DNA of 64,000 nucleotides from the NCBI GenBank assembly GCA_963920665.1, contig OY987265.1, forward strand, positions 5,213,001 through 5,277,000. The letters are read 5' to 3'. This DNA comes from Straminergon stramineum. Taxonomy: Eukaryota; Streptophyta; Bryopsida; Hypnales; Calliergonaceae. The notes below the pieces were generated by a model. It was not told where the DNA came from. It made no database searches and saw only the letters and a program-made list of their open reading frames with translations. The position numbers and the translations under genes are program-made. Each line of letters begins with the position of its first letter. The stretch's first letter is position 1. Below are positions 24,939 to 36,166 of the stretch, piece by piece.

Positions 24939-25484
24939 GTAAGTTATTGACCTATCCTCTTTCTTCATTTTTTTTGGAGTGTAATAAAAATGTGATGGAA
25001 TCTTGCAATTCAAACATTAGTATAATGGTATGATGTGCTTGAATTGTAACTCATAAAATAAAGGTACACATACTAGCATTAATTTCAGGCATCAAATAGT
25101 AGCAAGATGAATTGTAGGTAGAACTAATGTCATGTAGCATTGTGAATGTGTTATTCATTCAAGTTGGCATTGTAGCAATGGGATTACTTGTTGTCATGTT
25201 CTACAACCTTAACATACTTGTTTTTTGACTTAGTGCAGTCATTGGAAGGTATTGTGACTCAAATCAGTCATATTGTTTTTTTTCCATAGATTTGCATTTA
25301 CCATGTCTTGTTGTGCTAGTAGTTCAATGATTTTTTTTCAATTCATTCAATGCAAAATAGGAAATGACAGTGCATGACAGAGCACATGCATGCAACGCAA
25401 TCAACATCATCATGATTCAATTCTAGTGGCTCCTCCATCAATAGCTTTGACAGACGTTGTTTTAGCAACAACGCTAGTCATTAG

Positions 25485-28400
25485 AATATGGAGAATTTGT
25501 TGACAAAAATGACTAGAGAGATTGCTAATCTACCAGATGAGGTGCAAGTAGAGTTGTTTCGCACTATTGCTCAATTTCCGGCAATTACATTTCCAATATT
25601 AGAATTGACTTCTAATGCACTTGTGGGGGTTTTCGAGAGCAGCCGCAATGTGCCCCTTGAGAAGCCACATACAAATAAAGAAGCGAGAGGAGGAGAAAGC
25701 TTTGGCGCTGTGAATCCAACAGTCAAAAGGCACACACGAGCAGCACAGAAAAGGGTAGCATCTCCAACGCACAGTGGCAACAATACAAATGGCATTGATG
25801 AAGAAGTAGAAGAAGAGGCATTTGAACACAATTGGCCTAAGGTAAAGGTCTATACACATCCCATCTAGTTGCAAGTGATAGTGCTAGAGGTCTCCATAGA
25901 CAAAGAGGACAAAAATCTTCATTGTCAATGTTGGAAGTGGTGCCTACATGATGTATGAATGTCTAGGAGAGTGTTTGTCAAGGGCGACATAATTGTCAAA
26001 TTTCATGTTATTGAAGAAAGAGGAAATGAAACCTTATGAATTCATGCTTCATAATTTTTCACTTCTTTTAGTCATGAAGGATGATTTATGCCAAACAGCA
26101 GTCATAATTTAGAAGTTTTGACTGAATGTAGTGACAAAAAATTATTGATGACTAGTTGTAGTTGCAAATGCTACTTTTTGACCCACCTTGTGTAGTAATG
26201 GTAAATTGTGATTAATTGTAGTCACAAATGAGTTTTGTTGATTGTGCCTAGTCACAGAAGGTCATGTTTAAGTTTTTTTGGTTGGGAACTTAAATTTTTG
26301 AGTTGGTTTAGTATGAGACATGCATTTGTTGGAAAATCTATTGAATTGCAGTACTTGTAGACAAAGAAGGGATTGAATCATTGGCAATATAGATTAATAT
26401 ATAAAGTTTTATAACTTGGTGTTCTTAGAGGATTGAACATCAACCTAATCAACCAAGGCCGTGGCCCCAAAAACCCAGTAGTAAGAGGAAGATGAGTTCA
26501 ACAAGGGATGTGATGGTCACGGCAAACTTGAAAGATGATAATGTTGTCTCCCAAGAAACGGAGGATACAATAGTCGGGGAGGAATTGGAAGAGGACAGTG
26601 ACATCCACTTCAGTTTAGAGGAGGATGAAGATGAAGCAAGGTCAGAGCCTTGCACTGATGTACTAGATGAGTTGGAGTTACGAGAGTTGGGCATATTGAA
26701 GTGCATGGCCAAAAAAGGCACGGACCCATTGCAATTACGGGAGAAGATGCGGAAGATTGGCCAAACGGTGGGGAAGGAGGTCAACAATCTTGATGACAAT
26801 CTCAGTCGTCAGAGACAATTGAACCTGAAGCATTTGAGAAGGAATCTACAAAAAATTGATTAGAGAGATTGGGTTGAAATCAACCATGCAAGTACTCCTA
26901 CAGGTGTACATAGGTCTAACTGGTTGACAAAGCTCCGTGGATACTCTCATGACTTGGATTGGAGCGTGGATGATTTCAAGTCTCATCCTCAAACTCTCCT
27001 ACTAGCAATCAAGGAGAAATTGGCATCACAATTCGAATATCATGGTGGGCTAGGTGATGTTCCAGAGGATGTCTTCTTTCAAATACTACGGTCACAAATG
27101 CACACGAGGAGGTCAAATATGAAGAAATTGATAGAATCCAATGGACCCATCCCCACGTATCTAAAAAAACACCATCTAGAGAATTTCAAGAACTTGATCA
27201 AGAGGACGGATAAGATAGCAGAGTCTGAACGGATGAAGGTTGCACGACAGACTGTGCAGAATGTGTCGCACAGTGGGCGCTCCGAGGGGGAAGTGAAATC
27301 GCATCTTGTAAGTGTCTTTTCATCCACTTTCAAATTTTTTACTCATGCCATTATAGAAGCCAATCCTTAGTGACAGTGGAATGGGGATGGTTTCCAAGGA
27401 CATTAAAGGATTACATGTTAGACTTGAGAAGTGGCAATATGAAGTACAAGTTTCTTATGATGGAACAATTGATAGTCATAATGTAGATAAGGAAATGAGA
27501 ACTTGCTATTACAATGAGGAAAAGTGTAAGAGTCCTTATTGTCATAGGACAATTGGAACAGAGTCATATGACTGAATGTAGTCATATTTGGATAATTTTG
27601 CAAGTAGTTGCAGTCATGTGTGGTTACTTATGTGACTACTTGTAGTCAATATCAAGTAATTGTAATAGTGTATGACCCGTTGAATGACTAGTTGTTGTCA
27701 CGTGTGAGTGTGAAGGCAGAATCTTTCATCTTTGAAAATGACAAGATGCAATTTGTTTTTGCAGGCTGCACATTTGGCTAGACCTCCAACACAATTAGAA
27801 GTGGAATCAGAGCTTGCACTTCTGGAGAAGTCTAGGCACAATCGTGGATCAAGTTCAAGAAGGGTAGTGAGGAATTCGAGGACAGGCAACGAAGGCCTAG
27901 AAGAGGTGTGGAATGAATTGTATACTTTTCAGGGCTTTGTAAAGGGGCAATTAAATGACATGAGTGCCCTAGTGAAGGAGCTTTTGTGTGAGGTACGCAA
28001 GGGAAATGGAGGAGGGAGACACCCATCAAGTTCTCAAGTAGGCAACATAGGACCTGAAGATGCGGATGGTGAAGAAATGATGGAGGGATTGGCAATTCTG
28101 AACACCCGTGACTTGGAACGAGTACAAGAAGAAGTTGTTGCACAACAACATCCACTTAATGCATCAACAGTCATGATGGAGGAAGCAACAACAAAGGTTT
28201 GTACTAAGTGATTTTTTGTACATATTTGTTGGTAGAATAATAGCATGTTCCTTGCCATTACATTTCTTTTCAATGACAAGTCCATTGAAAGAGTTTGACA
28301 CATTTTCACAACAATCAATCATGAAATGTTGTTGTGACTTCACAGAAGCAAGGGGCGACCAAGAAGTTGGAGAATGTGCAACAGAGAAAAGAAACAATAG

Positions 28401-30586
28401 CAGCAACCCAAACAAATGCAGAAGAAGTAATTGTAGTCGAAGGAAGGAAGGACGAAAAACGTCCAAAGAAGAGAAAGGGGGAGGTAGAGAAACTATTGGC
28501 AAACCAAATCCCTCAATCCAAACGTGCTGCATCGACAATAGGGAAGGTCTATGAGAAGACAAAGAAAGGGAAGACTGACCCAAAGGTGTGTTTGCCATGA
28601 ATAAGTGTACTTAGGGCTTGTATTATTGAATGGTTGTGTGGTAGTGAAATGCTTCATAGTACAGTTTGTTAAGTATTGTATGATGTAATTGAATTGTTTG
28701 TATACAAATATGACTATTGTCCATGATAAATGTTGAAAAGTCGAGGGCACATAGTCATTTTTATTTGTTTATAATATAGGCTAGTTGTATTTCATTGTAA
28801 ATTACTAAGACTAGTCATAATTTGTTGTATATAAGTAGGCCTAGTTATATTTCATTGTATATTACAAAGACTAATCATATTTTGTTATATGTAAGTTGGA
28901 CTAGTCATATTTAATTGTATACAAGTAGGACTAGTCATATGTCATTGTATACAAGTAGGACTAGTCATATTTCATTGTATATAACTAGGACTAGTCATAT
29001 TTCATTGTAAATAACTAGTACTAATCATACATAATTGTATATAACTAGGACTGGTCATATTTCATTGTATAGAACTGGATGCAATCATAAGTTGTATGTA
29101 ACAAAACATAATTGGAGTTAGTCACATTTAAATGTACGTAACAAGGCCTAGTCATATTTTGTTTTTTATGACTATGGGATATTGTATTTGGAAACTTGTA
29201 CGTAGGGGAAGTCATATTCTAAAAAATGCATATACAATTACTCTAAAAATGTATGTATAAGCCAGCATAGTCATCCCTAAGGCATGTGCAAGTACTAATT
29301 TCATCATGGATGTAGTTGTTCTGCATTTGCTACCTTAAGCAATGGTTAAATCCTGTACCAATTAATGGTCAATTGTTGATGTGCTTGTAGAGTGGATCTG
29401 CAATTTCTGAGGAACAACATTTTCAATTAGACTCAAAAGTCACACACGAAGAACCAACAAGAAGGAAGGGGGCAAATAGGGTTGCTAAAGGAGGCAATTC
29501 TTTGAAGAAGAAGAAGAAGTCTTCAGAGAGCTTCAAGTTCCCACCAGTCAGGGTTTCGGATGATTCACGGACGAAGATCCTTGTGTTAAATGTTCTAGGT
29601 CTTCTTTGTGACATTCGTCCATTGCAAGACAATCGGGAGTGGGGGCCAGATGCCACAACCCATTATGACCAAGAATTTAAGGTAAAAATCAAGAAAAGGG
29701 CTCATTGTGAGGCATTTTTAACCATGTTGAATGCTTATTTTGATGTTGGGATATGGGCTCTACTTGAAGAGCCCCTTCTCCAAGTAGTGGCTAAATTCCT
29801 TGCCGTTGGAACACGTATAAAGTGGTGTTTTTTGTGGGGGAGGGAGGCTAGTGGAGCTATCAGAGATCTCCATGATTTGTTCAATATGATTCCAGATCCA
29901 AGCCATGGCCCATGCCGTGTTCTTCAAGTAGACTGTGATTCAAGTGCAACTACTCGATCACCAGTGATGAATGTGTTGAACATTGCCCCATGGGATCCGG
30001 TAGTGGTGAATGATAATTTTTTGAAAAGCGCTATCGAACCTTTTCAAGCTTTAAGCCACAAACCTTCTAATATTGAGTATTGTGTGACACTTCTGGACAA
30101 GAGGATCAGTGAAGCGTTGAATGCATCACAATCGGTATGTATTTGAACACATGGTTTCTATTGCTATGAATTTTTTAAGGCAAAGCCTCATCACTTGTTC
30201 ATTCAATATCAATGTTGAAACTATATATGCAGGTTGCAAAAGGTGGAACGAAGATGGTTGAGGGTACTAGCATCTTGATGAAAGGAAGCGCTCTGCCTTT
30301 GGCCATAGGAACAAAGGTAAAAGTATTCAACATGGATGATGACAAGAAGGCTGAAGAAAATGTACTTGCATATGGAGAGATAGTCAATCTTGCAGGAGGT
30401 ACACTTCATGGGCAACTCATTGAGGAGGGCAACGTGTCCATCACGATAACCTCCGTTGTTGCAGGATCGGAAGGGGTTCTTTTATATGAAGGCAACAACA
30501 ATGATGACCCTCCAGTAGTGCGCTTGGGCGATGCCTTGAAGTCTGTGACAAAGTGGCCCATGGAGGCCTTGGCTCCTTCAATGTAA
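25485..30586 (+). pseudogene. TNP1/TnpA-like second CACTA protein, one in-frame TAG
   Basis: Six exons join in phase 0 with GT-AG introns: 25,485-25,841, 26,429-27,307, 27,765-28,196, 28,346-28,585, 29,391-30,134 and 30,233-30,586 (stop TAA), about 1,000 codons. The last exon resembles the TNP1/En-Spm C-terminal domain (SALPLAIGTKVKVFN, a glycine-rich turn, GGTLHGQLIEEGNVSITITS, then a conserved K-W-P near the end). Upstream are an acidic segment, a long charged helical region and lysine-rich stretches that could be nuclear localisation signals. The exon at 29,391 (EFKVKIKKRAHCEAFLTMLN) matches no family I can name. In En/Spm the second protein binds subterminal repeats, assists transposition and controls element methylation; that role is inferred here. 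One TAG (26,861-26,863) interrupts the second exon and fits a CAG to TAG change. Introns two, three and five are rich in AGTCAT motifs. Confidence 0.7.
28770..29090. repeat. Intronic ~30-bp tandem repeats with GACTAGTCATA
   Basis: About nine to ten diverged tandem copies of a roughly 30-bp unit ('aggactagtcatatttcatt' plus 'gtatacaagt' or similar) lie inside the intron between exons ending at 28,585 and beginning at 29,391. Each unit contains the motif found in the element's ends, so putative binding sites are amplified inside an intron. Confidence 0.85.
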
Positions 30587-30869
30587 TGAATGAAGCCATG
30601 AAGTACTGAAGTGCACAATCCATTATAAGGTTAGTTGTGTGCATATATGTATTTACTGAGTGAGTGAATTTCAAGCTTGTTTTTAATTTGAGTAATACAT
30701 ACAATGAAATTGCATCTTGGAAGTCATGTACATGTGGATGATTTTAGGAGCCAAAAAATCATATGTAGAATATGATAGCAAATTGTCATATATATTTGAA
30801 ATGCATGGAGAAGGTACTAGGTATTTGTAATTGAAGATATTTCACAAGTCACTAATGGTAGTCACAAAT

Positions 30870-31924
30870 GGCACATGAAAATGAGAAGAGTGTGACTCAG
30901 TATAGTCATGTGAAATATCATTTGATTGAGTTCTAGTATAAAATACAAATGAACATGAATATGACTACTTGAAGTAACATGGTGATTACAGAAACATCAT
31001 AAATGTGATAGTGTGCTAACAATGCTTAGAATAATGTAAGTGCATTCAATTATGAAATTTCAAAATGACATTCATTGGACATGGTCTCATCATTCGAAAT
31101 AAATGACTCTAAGTAGTCATGTCCCACATGAACTACAAAATGACTAATGGTTGTCAGTATTTAGAGGAACAAGGAATACGACTATGAAGAGTCTTTTTCC
31201 ATTGTACCTCAAAAAATGATTGACGGAAGTCATTTTCGTCGTCTACTAAAAAATGATTGCACACTGTCATATGTCTCGTGAAGGATAAGATGGCTCATTC
31301 TAGTCACATTTCATGTCATCCAAAAATATGACTACACGTAGCCGTGTTCCACGTCAAAAAAATGACTCATTATAGTCACATTCCACATCATCTAAAAATA
31401 TGACCACACATAGTCATATACCACGTCGAAGGAAAAATGACTCAATGCAGTCACATTGTACACCATCCAAAAATATGACTACACATAGTCATATACCATG
31501 TCAAAAGAAAAATGACACAATGCAGTCACAATCCACATCACCCTTAAAATATGACTACACATAGTCATATACCACGTCAAAGGAAAAATGACTCAATGTA
31601 GTCATATGCCACGTCATCAAAAAATATGACTACAAGTAGTCACATGCCACATAGACTTTCCTTCTTTGCCCGGGAAGCTCAAGAGAAAGTCAAGTCTCCA
31701 AAAGTAGTCAACATATACGCCACATTGGCAAAATATGGCTAATTATACCCCCCAAATACGATGACTACAAATATGACTCATGTCTGAAGCGACTAGTCGG
31801 TAATGACTAGACCCAATCATGTTGCGCGTCATCTACAGTAATTTCTGCGTGAGTCATATCTTCAAATTTTTTGACTCCCTGCAGTCATTTTTTGCAGTCA
31901 TAAAACATCCATTTTGTTGTAGTG
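30870..31924. repeat. Right subterminal motif array and TIR of the CACTA element
   Basis: Many copies of paired inverted half-sites such as 'tatgactacacatagtcata', spaced about 30-60 bp, run from about 31,080 to 31,640. They are followed by about 285 bp of unique terminal sequence and the 28-bp terminal inverted repeat ending 'gttgtagtg'. The pairing into palindromes suggests a site for a dimeric protein. The terminal sequence is nearly identical to 54,960-55,248. Confidence 0.85.
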
Positions 31925-32555
31925 AGAAAATAGATGTCCCATTACCTAGATTTAGTTTCTTTGTTTGCATATGTGACTAGTCTTGTAGACTACATTAAGT
32001 TACCCAGACTTGCAAATAGTTTCTTGCAATGTCCAAGATTCAGTAGTCAGACAAGTGCCTTACTTAAATGTAAGTCGGCATTGTACTTGTAAAAGGATGG
32101 TTCAGATGACAAACACCCAAGCTTAATATGAAAATTCCAGATCATCAGTATATTCTATGCATTGTGTTTGAATGAGACTTGATACCATCCCTACAAATTT
32201 TCACATTTAAAGACATGAAACCTTGTCATCTCAAGTAGTAGAAATTGAAAAAGGATCAATAAGTTAGGATTGCCGCGACCGCAACATAAAGGAACGGCAT
32301 GATAAATCAAATTAAATGGACTCCACTACAATCATGTGAGAGATACTTTAAAAACAAAGTTTCATTCACTTTTTATAAGTTCCAACAAGAAGTGGATATC
32401 TACCCAGGAGACTGAGACTGGGATTCCAAGAGACTAAGACTACTGTCTGGTACTTTCTCTTCAGCCGGGTCTTGTCCAATTCCATAGTTCTCAGCTGGAC
32501 AGGACATTGGAGAACATCGAAAGATTTTCTAACCATGTTGTAGTTTTAGACTACA
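31925..32555. repeat. Segmental duplication, copy B, right part
   Basis: Continues the sequence interrupted at 11,665. It matches copy A at 5,683-5,830 and then, after an internal deletion, 6,735-7,215 ('ccattttagt'-type changes throughout). Open frames present in copy A are broken here, so neither copy is likely to encode protein. Confidence 0.7.
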
Positions 32556-34397
32556 ACAGCAAGCATTGTGTTGTAGGGGCGCTTAACTCCGTTCCATATG
32601 CGATACCTCCCATGCAAAATCGCAAAGGGGACATTTAGAACTGTATAGAATACATACTTTCAATGCTTAGGACAAAAACAATACCTTGAATTACCCTGTA
32701 AACACATATCCTTTGAATGAATATTTTTGGTACAATTTTGTCATGAAAGAATTATTTTATTCCCAAAAGGACACTTGAAGGTTTGAACAAGCTCCTATGA
32801 TCTTGCTTTTTGACTTAATTTTTTGAAACTTTTTTGAAGGATAGGTATGCACATTAGCTTTTGGGGAATACAATTTTTGCTTCAATCAGTGCTTAGGAGA
32901 GAAAATTATGCCATCCTAAGCTCAAAAAGTTGTTTGCCATGCACAACACAAGAAATCCCCAAAACTCTTCATAATTTGTTTTCAAAATTGTTCCTTGAAG
33001 AAAAAGTCAAATATCTAATGAACAAATGAATTCAAACTAAAAATCAATTTGGCCTAACTTGCAAAATGTAAATTGCCCTTTCCAAAATGATAAAGGAAGT
33101 AGAATTTCGACCTTCCTAGTGAAAGAAATGAGTAGATGAAATATTGACCCTAAACTACCTCACAAACTTCATCCACCAAATAAAAATAGTAAAACTAATC
33201 AAAACAAATCCAAATTTTAGGGTTGAGTTTTGAATTATGTTAATTATCTAATTCTAAGAATAATCCTAATTTGACCAACAATCAAAGAACTTCATCCAAA
33301 TTAGGATCAAACTTCATCCAACCTTTTCTCACTCAAAATTAAAGTATTTCTTAAATGATAATAGGTTTTGAAATCCTCAAAAGATTCTCTAATTTATTCC
33401 TAATTTAAATTATTCCTTAGAGATTCTTTAAATATTTTTTTTAATTATCTTCTAATCTAATCAAACTTCTTATTCTAAAATTACTATTTTTAGGATTTAA
33501 TGTTTAAAATTTGTAAATTAAGAAATTACCTTTCCAAAAAGGTAACACACTTAAACACTAGATTCCTAATTAAAAATTTATTTATGGATGAAATTTGTTA
33601 AAAGTTTAGCAAATTAAACTTCATTCATCAATTACTTTTGATTTAAGCAAGCAAATTGACTTTTATTTTTACCTAAAAATCCTAAATTTTACCTACATTC
33701 TTAGATTCTCTTTTGGATTCCTTTAGATAGAATTTGGTCTTTTCATCCAAATTAACACACGAAGTTCATCCACTTTTAACTTTCTGGGTTTTGGGTTGTT
33801 TTTTAATTATAAGATATTTTGGAAGTTTCTAATTAAGACCTAAAATATTCTAAATCTTAAATTTAATTCTAAAACTCTGACCTCAAGACTAACTTTTAAT
33901 ATGGAAATTCAAATATATGGAAATTAGAAAAGAAATGGTTAATTGATGTACCTCATCTTCAAAAGATGCTATCATGTCATCATTGCATATCACGAGGTGT
34001 ATAGTCTCATAATATTCCACTCCCTCCATGTTTGTCTATCTATTGCAAATTTTCAACTTTAGGCCTCTTTTGTTGATTTATTTCACTATCAATATCCAAG
34101 TTCCTACTAATTTATTATGGAATTTTATCAAATTTGGTAGGATTTTAGATAATTCCTAATTATTTAGGAATTATTTTAATACCCAAAGCTTTCAAATCCA
34201 CTAGATCAAATCAAATCAAATAAATTCCAATTGTTTTGTAATCTTCCTAATCATCCAAATTCCAAAAGATATTAGTTGGCTTTTGTTTTATCCTCTTGGC
34301 TTATTATGCCTAGTAAAACAAACCCCAAACAACAATCCAAAGCCCCTAATTTCTTCAAGAATGTAATTAATAACTAACAAACAATTTAGTGAATAGT

Positions 34398-34636
34398 TTA
34401 ACCCCTAAGCATCCCAACGCCCCAAATCTAGCCTCCTACTATGAGAGGTTTGGTCATTATGATATCCTAGGTTGTATGGTGAAAACTTCTATAAGTTTTC
34501 TCCAAAGATGTCTTCTCTACCTCTCTTGCAATCTCAACAGTCATGTTTTTTGGATCTTATTTTCTAATTTGTACGATCAACTTGAGTGGCTATTTGTAGC
34601 TTGTTTTTAAATTTGCGCTAGGTGCTCAAGGGTTAA
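34398..34636. mobile_element. MITE-like element, TTAACCC-type ends
   Basis: The left end 'ttaacccctaagca' and right end 'tgctcaagggttaa' are inverted repeats with 12 of 14 matches, enclosing about 210 bp. The inner sequence 'caaatctagcctcc' also follows a TTAACCCTTGAGCA end at 39,998, where the right end is not recognisable, so that is a truncated sibling. Confidence 0.55.
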
Positions 34637-35936
34637 GTAGTAAAATCTAGTGACATGACCCTACCTATGGAAGATAATATTCTTCCCAACTATCCAACCT
34701 CCAACTACCAAGACTTCTTAGTTGTCACTTCCAAATGGTTTTGTTCATTTGGTGGTTGAGAAGTTTGATGTGAGGTTACAACTTTGTGAGATTAGACTTG
34801 ATTTTAAAGACTTGCACTTGTTCCTATAGACTTTAATGCTTAAGTGAAAATTCAATTTTTTGGGCATGTATATGAATTGAGATAGTTTGTGAATGTGCTT
34901 ATCTTATAATTTGAGCTTTGGCTCCAACTGACTATGCTCTAGCTTCAATTGATTATACTTTGGCTTCACTAATTCATGCTTTGGCTTCATTGAACGTTGG
35001 TTTGGCAACCCCCCTCACATAACATGTGGCGGATTCTGGTTTACCAGACCCCTTCCCTAATTGCTTCATTAGTCTAACACATGGCATTATTTGAGTGGTC
35101 AAACCTCGGGCCCGATTGTTGGCCGTTTGGTTTAGTCATTGGCTCCACGCTATATGGTCTGAGGACCCTCTTCCGCCATGATCTTACGACTCCATCTAGT
35201 CTCCCCAAATTAGTTGGTTGGTTGGTCCAACAGATTGGCTGGTTGTTCGAACTTGATTTTCTGAACTTTTAACTTTTGAAATTATAAGACAAAAACTAAA
35301 TAATGAAAGGAGTAAGAGACTAAATCTAACTAATTTTTATGGGTTTTTAGAATTGTCCTCTAAATATTATCTATGGAGAACTCTAACTATTACCATCAAT
35401 TCTAATGTTTTTAGGTTTTAGATAATATTCTTCAAACAATTCTACCTAAAGCAATTCTAACTAATCATAGAAATTCTCAAGCAAAACAAGTAGATGAAAG
35501 AAAGATCATTCATTGGAGGAGGACAAAAATGAAAAAGACTAAATATTATGGACTTAAAAGCACTTAAGGGTTGTCAAATCTTCACCTACCTAAATCACAC
35601 CTAAAAGATAAATTATTTGATGGAAGTTTAGAGTTAAATTTCCTCATAAAAATAGCTTGGGCAAATTCAAAAATCAAACCACTTAACTCCTAGCTTATAG
35701 TTTTATGAAAAAATTTAAAAGAGGATCGGAGCTTTGTCGTGTGGGGGTGACTCTAGGCATAAATGGATTCCAAAGACAAGATCAAAATTTTTGACGTCAA
35801 AGCTTTGCCGTGCGAGGGCGACCCTAGGCATACATTGTGTCAAATGCATAAATTAAAGGTACTTTGAGAATTTTCATTCTAAAGGAGGTACACATAATAG
35901 TGTTTAATCGAACATTGGAACCAATTCTCCAAAAAT

Positions 35937-36166
35937 TTAACCTTTAAAGGACAGACTAGTGACTATGGAAATCATGGCTTCTGGAACCGTGTGACATCAT
36001 CTACTTTACAAAAACCAAAAATATCCATTGGAGGTCAAACTATTGTAGAAGATCTTCCCTTTCCACCCCTAATTCCAAGGATGAATAATTGCACTTCTGT
36101 CCTACACAGGAAAATTCCTTGTCATCCATCGGACACCAAACGTTTGCGTCAGCGTTTAAGGGTTAA
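35937..36166. mobile_element. MITE-like element, copy of 2,489-2,714
   Basis: Ends 'ttaacctttaaagg' and 'gcgtttaagggttaa' with an interior closely matching the element at 2,489-2,714. It is flanked on both sides by a longer direct repeat ('aggtacacat' followed by 'tagtgttta') at about 35,886 and 36,193, much longer than a normal target-site duplication, suggesting a local duplication around it. Confidence 0.55.

Larger units (their letters stand above)
11666..31924. mobile_element. 20.3-kb CACTA (En/Spm) DNA transposon
   Basis: The ends are 'cactgtaagaaaatgagtg' on the left and 'attttgttgtagtg' on the right. The first 28 bp of each end are inverted repeats (shared core 'atgttttatgac' or near variants), and the element is flanked by the 3-bp direct repeat AGA. 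CACTA-type termini with 3-bp duplications are diagnostic of the superfamily. Both ends carry many short AGTCATA/TATGACT subterminal motifs. Inside are a TNP2-type transposase gene on the minus strand, a SET-domain exon, and a TNP1/TnpA-like gene on the plus strand, transcribed away from each other. In classical En/Spm the two products share one orientation, so this layout is unusual. In-frame stops in both genes suggest a recently inactivated copy. The last ~285 bp are nearly identical to the end of the element at 48,807-55,248. Confidence 0.92.
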
